DNA of 8,458 bases, from contig CAYFJO010000453.1 in NCBI GenBank assembly GCA_964343305.1, positions 1-8,458 of the forward strand, read 5' to 3'. Below, piece by piece: positions 1 to 6,292 of the stretch. The notes beneath the pieces are model-generated. The model had not been told where the DNA came from. It saw only the letters and a program-made list of their open reading frames with translations, and ran no database searches. Numbering within the stretch: position 1 is the stretch's first letter; each line of letters begins with the position of its first letter. The position numbers and the translations under genes are program-made. This DNA comes from CAYFJO01 sp964343305. GTDB lineage: Bacteria > Planctomycetota > Planctomycetia > Pirellulales > Pirellulaceae.

Positions 1-64
1 AATAGCAAAAATAACAACCTCCGGACATGCGAATTCATAGAAGGGACAGCTACAGGCCGTATGG
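1..64 (+). other. Leader of gene 1 with unclear translation start
   Basis: In the reading frame of gene 1 a TAG stop lies at 38-40, so the gene cannot begin further upstream without a frameshift. Two ATG codons occur here, at 27 and 61, but both are out of frame with gene 1. A purine-rich AAGGGA lies at 41-46, about 14 bases before the ATG at 61 and 18 before the TTG at 65, which is too far for a normal ribosome binding site. No promoter was recognised in this short stretch. Confidence 0.4.
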
Positions 65-1540
65 TTGTTTGCCCTTCTACTTTACCTTCCGAGTAACTCG
101 CAAACTGATCCATGCGGCATGGTTCCGCCAATCTATCCATCAGGTCAACCAATTCCGTTGGCACGCATCGGTGAGCAACAGACCTATGTCTTTTACAAGG
201 ACGGCATCGAGACGTTCGTGATCCGCCCCGGTTTCACCGGCAAGGTCGAGGAATTTGGAATGCTGATTCCGTTCCCCTCGCCGCCGGCGATTCGCAAGGT
301 GCCCGATCACATTTTCGGCCACCTTGCCGCAGCCGTTGATCCACCGGAAGTGATTGTCGACCTGCGTCCACAATTCTTTGGGCGTGGTCAAGGGGGCGGA
401 CTAGGTGGCGGGGCCAAGATCGATGACTTTTTCGACCTTGGAGTCATAAAAGAAAACGAAGTTCGTGTGCTGCGCGAGGAAGCGGTCGGCATGTACGAGG
501 TGGCAGTGCTCGCGGCTGGCAGTTCGGCGGCACTGAAGCGTTGGATGGACGATCACGGTTACAAGTATCCCGACGGCATGGACAAACCGTGCAATGACTA
601 CATCGACGAAGGTTGGTGCTTCGTCGCGGTAAAGACGCAGGTGGGCGAGAAACAGGGCGTTGATCCAAAGCCTGGACAACGAACGGTCAACACAAAACTG
701 CCGGCTGGCTCTGCGTTCGATGGGCATGTCCAAGGGATGGGCTTTCGTTTCAAGGTCGACGACCTGGTCGTGCCGATGCGATTGTCAGCGTTTAATAAAG
801 GTGAACTGCGAAACATCGTTTACCTGTTAACGGACGAGCCGAAAAAGATTCGAATGATTCCGGAAGAATACGTCGTTCGACAAGTCAGCGGCGAACAACT
901 GATTCACAACATCACGAAGCCGCTGCCAATTCGAATCATCGGCGGGAAGGCGGCCGACATTCCCGATTATCGTCGCAAGACTCTCGTTAAAGAGCGCGAT
1001 CCAGTTCCACACAACGGGGCCGCGAAAGACCTGTTCGCATCCGATTTGTTGTCGGTCGGCTCAAACAGGCTTGCTCTGCCTCATGAAGAAAGAGAAAAGG
1101 AGTTGCTTCGCATCGGTGAACGATTCGGCCTACGAGGACCAGAGATTGACAAATTGAACGAGCAAGCAATGGTCGACATCCGCAAATCGGCCGTCAACGG
1201 TCCACTCGACGAGTTGAAGAAAATGACGCTAACCGTGATCGACGGCGACTTCCCACGCGAATTGCTGGCAAAGCAAAACCTGACATTCGGCCAATACAAA
1301 ATGCCGTCGCGGCGAAACAAGGCCAGCAACTACGACGCCAAAGTAAAGGGCCCTGCGGCAAAACAACCGGGCGTCCTTCACCTTGGTAGTCTTGATTCAC
1401 TGACGAGAGCGCCCGACGAACAAATTGCCACATCACTTTCCAATGAGAATGGCAGTCGTTTTGCCTGGTCATCGGTCATCTTGGCAATACTGGCAATTTC
1501 GGCGGTCGTAGTTGGTTTCGTACGATATCGACGAAAATAA
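65..1540 (+). CDS. DUF2330-like secreted, C-terminally anchored protein (paralogue 1)
   Basis: Function unknown; I assign it to the DUF2330 family from memory of its pattern. The signs are a Cys-Gly just after the signal peptide, a 'QQTYVFYKDG' strand, 'FGMLIPFP', 'ALKRWMDDHGYKYP', 'GWCFVAVKT' and 'VVPMRLSAF'. Residues 1-14 are a short hydrophobic signal-like stretch without basic residues, followed by D15-P-C-G. Residues 15-100 are nearly invariant among the three paralogues. Residues 101-134 are a variable, glycine-rich insert. About 470-487 form one membrane helix followed by the basic tail RYRRK, so most of the protein should sit outside the cytoplasm. The TTG at 65 is the only start codon in frame between the stop at 38-40 and the conserved DPCG motif. 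A one-base shift would join the arginine-rich ATG frame at 27 to this one and give a normal signal peptide, so the true start is uncertain. Gene 2 follows after 29 bases. Confidence 0.8.
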   Translation: MFALLLYLPSNSQTDPCGMVPPIYPSGQPIPLARIGEQQTYVFYKDGIETFVIRPGFTGKVEEFGMLIPFPSPPAIRKVPDHIFGHLAAAVDPPEVIVDLRPQFFGRGQGGGLGGGAKIDDFFDLGVIKENEVRVLREEAVGMYEVAVLAAGSSAALKRWMDDHGYKYPDGMDKPCNDYIDEGWCFVAVKTQVGEKQGVDPKPGQRTVNTKLPAGSAFDGHVQGMGFRFKVDDLVVPMRLSAFNKGELRNIVYLLTDEPKKIRMIPEEYVVRQVSGEQLIHNITKPLPIRIIGGKAADIPDYRRKTLVKERDPVPHNGAAKDLFASDLLSVGSNRLALPHEEREKELLRIGERFGLRGPEIDKLNEQAMVDIRKSAVNGPLDELKKMTLTVIDGDFPRELLAKQNLTFGQYKMPSRRNKASNYDAKVKGPAAKQPGVLHLGSLDSLTRAPDEQIATSLSNENGSRFAWSSVILAILAISAVVVGFVRYRRK

Positions 1541-1557
1541 TCCTTCGGAAATTAAAC

Positions 1558-1561
1558 GGAG
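1558..1561 (+). promoter_or_regulatory. Ribosome binding site of gene 2
   Basis: GGAG lies 8 bases before the ATG at 1570, normal Shine-Dalgarno spacing. It supports that ATG as the start and translation from a shared message with gene 1. Confidence 0.7.
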
Positions 1562-1569
1562 AACACGTT

Positions 1570-3072
1570 ATGCACAACAACTGTTTTCGCAGCCTGACCG
1601 CCTTGATGTTTATTGTGGCCGGCCTTGCAATCTCCAAGCCAGCCGGCGCTGATCCGTGTGGGATGGTGCCGCCGATCTATCCATCGGGCCAGCCGATTCC
1701 ACTCGCTCGTGTCGGCCTTCAACAAACTTACGTGTTCTACAAAGACGGCGTCGAGACGTTCGTCATCCGGCCTGGATTCACGGGCAAGGTCGACGAGTTT
1801 GGAATGTTGATTCCCTTTCCAACTCCGCCAGCCATCCGCAAAGTACCGGATCACATTTTTGGACACATCGCGGCCGCAGTCGATCCGCCGGAAGTGGTCG
1901 TAGATTTGACTCCGCGACCTGTTTTGCGACGTGCACTGAGTGCGAATCTGAGTTCGGTCGAGGAAACGGCGCTCGACTTTGACGATGGCGTCAAGGTTCT
2001 TCGCCAGGAAGCGGTGGGGATGTATGAAGTCGCGGTGTTAGAAGCGGGCAGTTCGGCGGCCCTCAAGCGCTGGCTGGACGAACACGAGTACAAGTATCCC
2101 GCTGGCATGGATCAACCCGTTAGCGATTACGTCAAAGACGGCTGGTGTTTCGTCGCAATCAAGACCAAGGTTGGCCAGAAAGACGGTGTTAATCCCAAGC
2201 CAGGTCAGCGAACCGTCAACTCCAAGTTACCTAAAGGCTCCACGTTCGATGGCCATGTTCAGGGAATGGGGTTTCGATTTAAGGTCGACGAGTTGGTCGT
2301 GCCGATGCGACTGTCCGCGTTCAACAAGGGCGAATTGCGAAACATCGTTTACCTCGTAACTGATGGCCCGCGCAAGATTCGCTCGATTCCTGAAGAGTAT
2401 GTCGTGCGACAGATCTCCGGCGAGCAGTTGATTAAGAACTTGACCCAGCCATTGCCGCTGCGGATCATTGGCGGCACGGAAGCGGACATTCCCGATTACC
2501 GTCGTAAGCAGTTACCAGCGGAGCGAAACCCAGTTCCAAAGAACGGCGCGGCTGGCGAGTTGTTTGCTTCCGACTTGTTGGCGGCCAGCACGGGCGACCT
2601 TGCACTCCCTCACGAAGAACGCGAAAAGGAACTGTTGCGCATCGGCGAACGCTTCGGCTTGCGAGGAGCTGACATCGACAAGCTGAACAACCAATCACTC
2701 GACGAAGAGCGCAAGAAGGCCGTCGAGCGATCGCTCAGCAAGCTCAAGGGTATGACGCTGAGTGTCGTTGACGGTGATTTCCCACGCGAGTTGCTGGGGC
2801 GCCAGAATCTCACCTTCGCCGAATACAAAATGCCGGGCAAACGCAACCGCCCGGAGACGTACGGCGCAAAGTTAAATGCTCCGGCGCCGAAGAAAAAGGG
2901 CGTCTTGAAGATCGGTGCACTTTCACCGATCACGCAAGTCGAAGGCGTGGCCGTGAACGAAGAGCGGAACTCTGGTACCTCTTCTTTTTCGATCATGGTA
3001 TTTGCACTATTGTCGGTCGGGCTACTGGGGCTTGTGCTGACCGTTCGACTGACGAATCGTTTGCGCCGTTGA
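1570..3072 (+). CDS. DUF2330-like secreted, C-terminally anchored protein (paralogue 2)
   Basis: This is the cleanest copy of the three. The signal peptide covers residues 1-27, with a hydrophobic core LTALMFIVAGLA and probable cleavage after 'AGA' before D28-P-C-G. Residues 28-113 match gene 1 at 79 of 86 positions by hand count. Residues 114-142 are the variable insert, here rich in charged residues and lacking the glycine run of gene 1. The central 'GWCFVAIKT', 'HVQGMGFRFK' and 'VVPMRLSAFNKGELRN' blocks are conserved, as is the later 'DGDFPRELL'. A membrane helix at about 474-492 ends in a basic tail (RLTNRLRR), predicting a single-pass protein facing outward. The ATG start is supported by GGAG at 1558-1561 and by the signal peptide. 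It lies between two paralogues with gaps of 29 and 43 bases, so co-transcription is likely. DUF2330 has no known activity and I see no catalytic motif. Confidence 0.88.
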   Translation: MHNNCFRSLTALMFIVAGLAISKPAGADPCGMVPPIYPSGQPIPLARVGLQQTYVFYKDGVETFVIRPGFTGKVDEFGMLIPFPTPPAIRKVPDHIFGHIAAAVDPPEVVVDLTPRPVLRRALSANLSSVEETALDFDDGVKVLRQEAVGMYEVAVLEAGSSAALKRWLDEHEYKYPAGMDQPVSDYVKDGWCFVAIKTKVGQKDGVNPKPGQRTVNSKLPKGSTFDGHVQGMGFRFKVDELVVPMRLSAFNKGELRNIVYLVTDGPRKIRSIPEEYVVRQISGEQLIKNLTQPLPLRIIGGTEADIPDYRRKQLPAERNPVPKNGAAGELFASDLLAASTGDLALPHEEREKELLRIGERFGLRGADIDKLNNQSLDEERKKAVERSLSKLKGMTLSVVDGDFPRELLGRQNLTFAEYKMPGKRNRPETYGAKLNAPAPKKKGVLKIGALSPITQVEGVAVNEERNSGTSSFSIMVFALLSVGLLGLVLTVRLTNRLRR

Positions 3073-3102
3073 GCACGTTCGGTCATTGTGACTTTAATCA
3101 GC

Positions 3103-3108
3103 AAGGAG
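3103..3108 (+). promoter_or_regulatory. Ribosome binding site of gene 3
   Basis: AAGGAG lies 7 bases before the ATG at 3116. It is the strongest Shine-Dalgarno match in the window and fixes the start of the fusion gene. Confidence 0.8.
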
Positions 3109-3115
3109 CGTTGCC

Positions 3116-6100
3116 ATGCGGACGAGAATTCTTCTCGCGTTATTTGCTTTTGCCGTAAGCCTTTCTGTTTTGACTCAACGAGCTTTGGCCGATCCGTGTG
3201 GAATGGTCCCGCCGATCTATCCGGGCCAGGAGATTCCGCTGGCGCGAGTCGGATTGCAACAGACATATGTCTCGTACAAAGACGGCGTGGAGACATTTGT
3301 GATCCGTCCCGGTTTCACTGGTAAAGTGGTTCAGTTCGGGATGCTCATCCCATTCCCAACTCCGCCAGCAATTCGCAAGGTGCCGGATCACATCTTTGGG
3401 CACATCGCGGCCGCAGTCGATCCGCCTGAAGTGGTCATTGATTTGCGAGTTCAGTATTGGGGGCGATTTTCCGGAAAGGGTAGCGCGAAAAGAAGGCTCG
3501 AAGAACGTCGCGACAATCTCAGCCTCACGCTCAAAGAAAAAGTCAAAGTGCTGAAGCAAGAGGCCGTCGGCATGTACGAGGTTGCGGTATTGGAAGCGGG
3601 CAGTGCCGCTGCGCTAAAGCGATGGATGGACGATCACGGTTACAAGTATCCAAAGGGGATGGACAAGCCATGTGACGATTACGTGGACGCTGGCTGGTGC
3701 TTTGTCGCCATCAAGACAAAGGTTGGTCAGAAAGACGGCGTCGATCCGAAACCAGGGCAGCGAACCGTTGACGCGAAGCTTCCTAAAGGCTCGACCTTCG
3801 ACGGCCATGTGCAAGGCATGGGATTTCGTTTCAAATCTGACGAGCTAGTCGTGCCAATGCGGCTGTCGGCCTTCAACAAAGGCGAGCTGCGTAACGTGGT
3901 CTACCTGCTCACCGATGGTCCTCGCAAGATTCGCTCGATTCCTGAAGAGTATGTCGTGCGACAAATCTCAGGCGAACAGCTTTACAACAACCTCACCGAG
4001 TTATTGCCGCTGCGAATCATTGGTGGCACCGAAGCGGATATATCGGAATCTCAACGCAAAGAACTGGCTCAGCAACGAAATCCAATTCCGAAAAATGGTG
4101 CGGCTGGCGAGCTGTTTGCTTCCGACCTGTTGGCGATCGGGTCTGGCCGGCTTGCGCTGCTTCACGAAGAGCGTGAGAAGGAACTGCTGCGAATTGGCGA
4201 ACGTCTCGGACTACGAGGGTCGAACATTGATAAGCTCAATAATCAGTCACTTAGCGAAGAGCGAAGAAAGACGGTTGAAAAATCGCTCAGTGGTCTCAAA
4301 GATATGACGCTAACCGTGGTCGATGGCGACTTCCCGCGAGAGGTCCTCGGCAAACAGAACTTGACGTTTGCCGAATATAAAATGCCGTCGAGACGGAACC
4401 GTCCGGCATGGTACGATGCGAAAATAAACGGACCATCGCCAAAGAAAGAAGGCGTCCTAAAACTCGGTGCACTTTCACCTCGCCAACGCGACGCGGTGGC
4501 ATCTAATCACGACGGCTCGTTACGTGGCTCGTCCACAACCTGGGCCGTCTCGCTATTGATTGTTGCTTTTGTGGGCCTGGTCATCTCGCTGCGACTAAAC
4601 AAACTTATTCGATTGACAGCCTGTTTCGTTTTGGTATCGGCAGTTCTGCTAGGCGGCACGCTCGTCGCCGACGAATTGTCCTATTACGAAAGGACGTTGA
4701 CCGAGAAGAACATCAAAGCCAACTCGGCCGGTTTGAATGAGTACCTCAGCGGACTGCATCCCAACGAGCAGCAACGCGAGCGCGCGATTCAATTGATCAA
4801 GGCGCTCGGCACCACAGACAGTTTTGCCAAACGAGAAGACGCCATGGCAAAGCTGCTTGTCTTGCCCGTGCTTCCCAACGAAGAACTTATCGCGGCGTCC
4901 AATGGCAAAGATCCGGAGATCCGTTGGCGAGCCAAAATGATCCTGCTCCTTGGCAAACCGGAGAGTGACCGGGTTCTTTACGCAGCCTTCAAGACCATTG
5001 AGGAAAATGCGATTACCGGAGTCAGTGCGGAGTTGTTGCGTGCGATTCCATTGTGCGACAAAACTCATCTGAGATGCGCTGCCCGACAGGCGCTCAAGTC
5101 ATCGGCTCGGCCCAGTGACGCACATTTATTGATGCGCGAGTTGAAAAACGAAAACGTCGAAGTCCGCATCGCCGTCGCGGCGGCACTTGGCAAAGCGCTC
5201 GAAGAAAAAGCTTCGGAAGAGTTGTACAGACTTTTGAACGATTCCGAGGACCGTGTGAAACTAGCAGGCGCACGTGCCCTCGTGAACCTCGGCGACCGAA
5301 AGTCGCTCGCAGCGCTCGAGAAACTGCTTTCCTCGAGTGACAAACTTGTGCAGACGTCTAGCGCCTTGGCTCTGCGCGGATTGACGGGCGAGCGTTTCGG
5401 TTTTTCCGCCTACGACAAAGCAGGCAAACGAAAGGAAGCAGTGGCCGAGTGGACAGCGTGGATCGCTGGTGAGGGAAAGACGGCCGAATTGAAATTCCCA
5501 CTTCAACCGTTTGGCACGGGCGTCAGTTATCTCGGCGGCAATACTTTGCTGGCGTATCGCAATCTGAATAAAGTCGTCGAAATCGATCCGTCTGGCAAAG
5601 AAGTCTGGTCGTACGCATCTGCATCCAATGTGTGGAGCGCCGAAAAACTGGCCAATGGAAATGTTCTGATCTCGGATCATTCGCGACAACAAGTGATCGA
5701 AGTCGACCGCAAGGGAACGGTTGTCTGGCAAATGAAATCGAGCTATCCGCTCAATGCCAAACAACTTCTAAACGGAAACTACTTGATTGCCGAATGGGCT
5801 GGCCATCGAGCGATCGAGGTAGATCCCGAAAAAAACGTCATCTGGCAGTACAAGACACCAGGCAGTTGCGCTGATGTTCATCGCTTGGAAAATGGAAACA
5901 CGTTGCTCGGTGTCTACGGGCGCGGAGTATTCGAAGTCACGCCGGACGGGAAAACCGTCTGGGACTATCCGGCCAACAATTGTTACGGATGCCAACCGTT
6001 GCCGAACGGCAGTGTCTTGATTGCCGACATCGGCGGTCGCGTGATCGAAGTGTCTCGCGATAAACAAGTTGCTTGGGAGTTTGCCGAGCAAGGTGCCGTT

Positions 6101-6226
6101 GACGCATTTCGACTTCCCAACGGCAACACTTTGATAACGGGGGGCTCTCGATTCATCGAAGTGACGCCCGACAAAAACATCGTCTGGACAAAGACAGGAA
6201 CTAATTACGGAACGGCCAGACGTTAG
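3116..6226 (+). CDS. DUF2330-like domain fused to HEAT-like domain and six-unit beta-propeller (paralogue 3)
   Basis: Residues 1-25 are a signal peptide with cleavage likely after 'ALA' before D26-P-C-G. Residues 26-110 align with genes 1 and 2 except for one missing Ser and a few substitutions; 111-144 is the variable insert. A first membrane helix lies at about 476-492, where the other copies end. Here the chain continues through a basic segment and a second hydrophobic helix (500-518, ending LVA before D519) that looks like a signal peptide. About 555-785 is HEAT-like, with 'SFAKRED' at 569-575 and the 'LTGERFGF...W-T-A-W' ending known from planctomycete HEAT proteins. About 790-1036 holds six 'x-E-V/I-x5-6-V-W' units from 820 to 1024, roughly 39 residues apart and alternating with 'NGNxLI' motifs. 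This is a PQQ-like or arylsulfotransferase-like propeller; no cofactor or active-site residues were identified. The fusion may be real or caused by a one-base insertion near 4613. Confidence 0.85.
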   Translation: MRTRILLALFAFAVSLSVLTQRALADPCGMVPPIYPGQEIPLARVGLQQTYVSYKDGVETFVIRPGFTGKVVQFGMLIPFPTPPAIRKVPDHIFGHIAAAVDPPEVVIDLRVQYWGRFSGKGSAKRRLEERRDNLSLTLKEKVKVLKQEAVGMYEVAVLEAGSAAALKRWMDDHGYKYPKGMDKPCDDYVDAGWCFVAIKTKVGQKDGVDPKPGQRTVDAKLPKGSTFDGHVQGMGFRFKSDELVVPMRLSAFNKGELRNVVYLLTDGPRKIRSIPEEYVVRQISGEQLYNNLTELLPLRIIGGTEADISESQRKELAQQRNPIPKNGAAGELFASDLLAIGSGRLALLHEEREKELLRIGERLGLRGSNIDKLNNQSLSEERRKTVEKSLSGLKDMTLTVVDGDFPREVLGKQNLTFAEYKMPSRRNRPAWYDAKINGPSPKKEGVLKLGALSPRQRDAVASNHDGSLRGSSTTWAVSLLIVAFVGLVISLRLNKLIRLTACFVLVSAVLLGGTLVADELSYYERTLTEKNIKANSAGLNEYLSGLHPNEQQRERAIQLIKALGTTDSFAKREDAMAKLLVLPVLPNEELIAASNGKDPEIRWRAKMILLLGKPESDRVLYAAFKTIEENAITGVSAELLRAIPLCDKTHLRCAARQALKSSARPSDAHLLMRELKNENVEVRIAVAAALGKALEEKASEELYRLLNDSEDRVKLAGARALVNLGDRKSLAALEKLLSSSDKLVQTSSALALRGLTGERFGFSAYDKAGKRKEAVAEWTAWIAGEGKTAELKFPLQPFGTGVSYLGGNTLLAYRNLNKVVEIDPSGKEVWSYASASNVWSAEKLANGNVLISDHSRQQVIEVDRKGTVVWQMKSSYPLNAKQLLNGNYLIAEWAGHRAIEVDPEKNVIWQYKTPGSCADVHRLENGNTLLGVYGRGVFEVTPDGKTVWDYPANNCYGCQPLPNGSVLIADIGGRVIEVSRDKQVAWEFAEQGAVDAFRLPNGNTLITGGSRFIEVTPDKNIVWTKTGTNYGTARR
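4613..4669 (+). other. Internal signal-peptide-like segment inside gene 3
   Basis: Codons 500-518 encode a hydrophobic helix preceded by basic residues (K496, R499) and followed by A518-D519, much like the cleavage points of the other exported proteins here (ALA before D, AGA before D). It begins at an in-frame TTG. Removing one T from 'cgattgaca' at 4610-4618 would create a TGA stop overlapping an ATG start. The segment therefore looks like the old signal peptide of a separate HEAT-propeller gene. Whether it is cleaved today cannot be seen. Confidence 0.6.
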
Positions 6227-6265
6227 AATGCAGGCGGAACACTTGCCATCTCTGCATTCTTACGT
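6220..6265 (+). terminator. Hairpin at the end of the DUF2330 operon
   Basis: The arms acgttagaatgcag (6220-6233) and ctgcattcttacgt (6252-6265) pair over 14 positions with a single mismatch and enclose an 18-base loop. The left arm includes the stop codon of gene 3 at 6224-6226. Only a poor T-tract follows, so it may not be a classical intrinsic terminator; a role in protecting the 3' end of the message is also possible. Confidence 0.55.
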
Positions 6266-6270
6266 TAAAT
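6243..6270 (+). promoter_or_regulatory. Weak candidate promoter for gene 4
   Basis: TTGCCA at 6243-6248 (5 of 6 match to the sigma-70 -35 box) is followed after 16 bases by TTAAAT at 6265-6270 (4 of 6 match to the -10 box). It overlaps the right arm of the hairpin and would place the transcript start shortly before gene 4. Such matches arise easily by chance. Confidence 0.25.
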
Positions 6271-6292
6271 CGACACAAGTGGGACTCATGAA

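Larger units (their letters stand above)
65..4612 (+). repeat. Tandem triplication of the DUF2330-like gene
   Basis: Three direct copies of an approximately 1.5-kb unit occupy 65-1540, 1570-3072 and 3116-4612. The proteins are highly similar, but most of the DNA differs at third codon positions, so the duplication is old and under protein-level selection. Short exact runs remain: 41 bases shared by 2371-2411 and 3923-3963, and 29 bases shared by 542-570 and 3623-3651. Confidence 0.85.

Noticed and set aside
27..221. Small separate gene starting at ATG 27
   Set aside because: Only its first dozen residues look meaningful, as a possible n-region of gene 1; the rest is an out-of-frame reading of the conserved DUF2330 block.
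2610..3296. Long open frame on the - strand (228 codons) across the gene 2 / gene 3 border
   Set aside because: It lies opposite two well-supported genes, its translation is rich in Ser, Arg and Pro like an antisense shadow, and it shows no recognisable domain.
4571..4615. Internal translation start (GTG 4571 or TTG 4613) making a separate HEAT-propeller protein
   Set aside because: No Shine-Dalgarno sequence precedes either codon and the upstream frame is open without a stop, so read-through is the simplest reading of the sequence as given.
5510..6226. PQQ-dependent dehydrogenase or arylsulfotransferase enzyme
   Set aside because: The repeat rhythm fits a propeller, but I could not identify cofactor-binding or catalytic residues, so only the fold is claimed.
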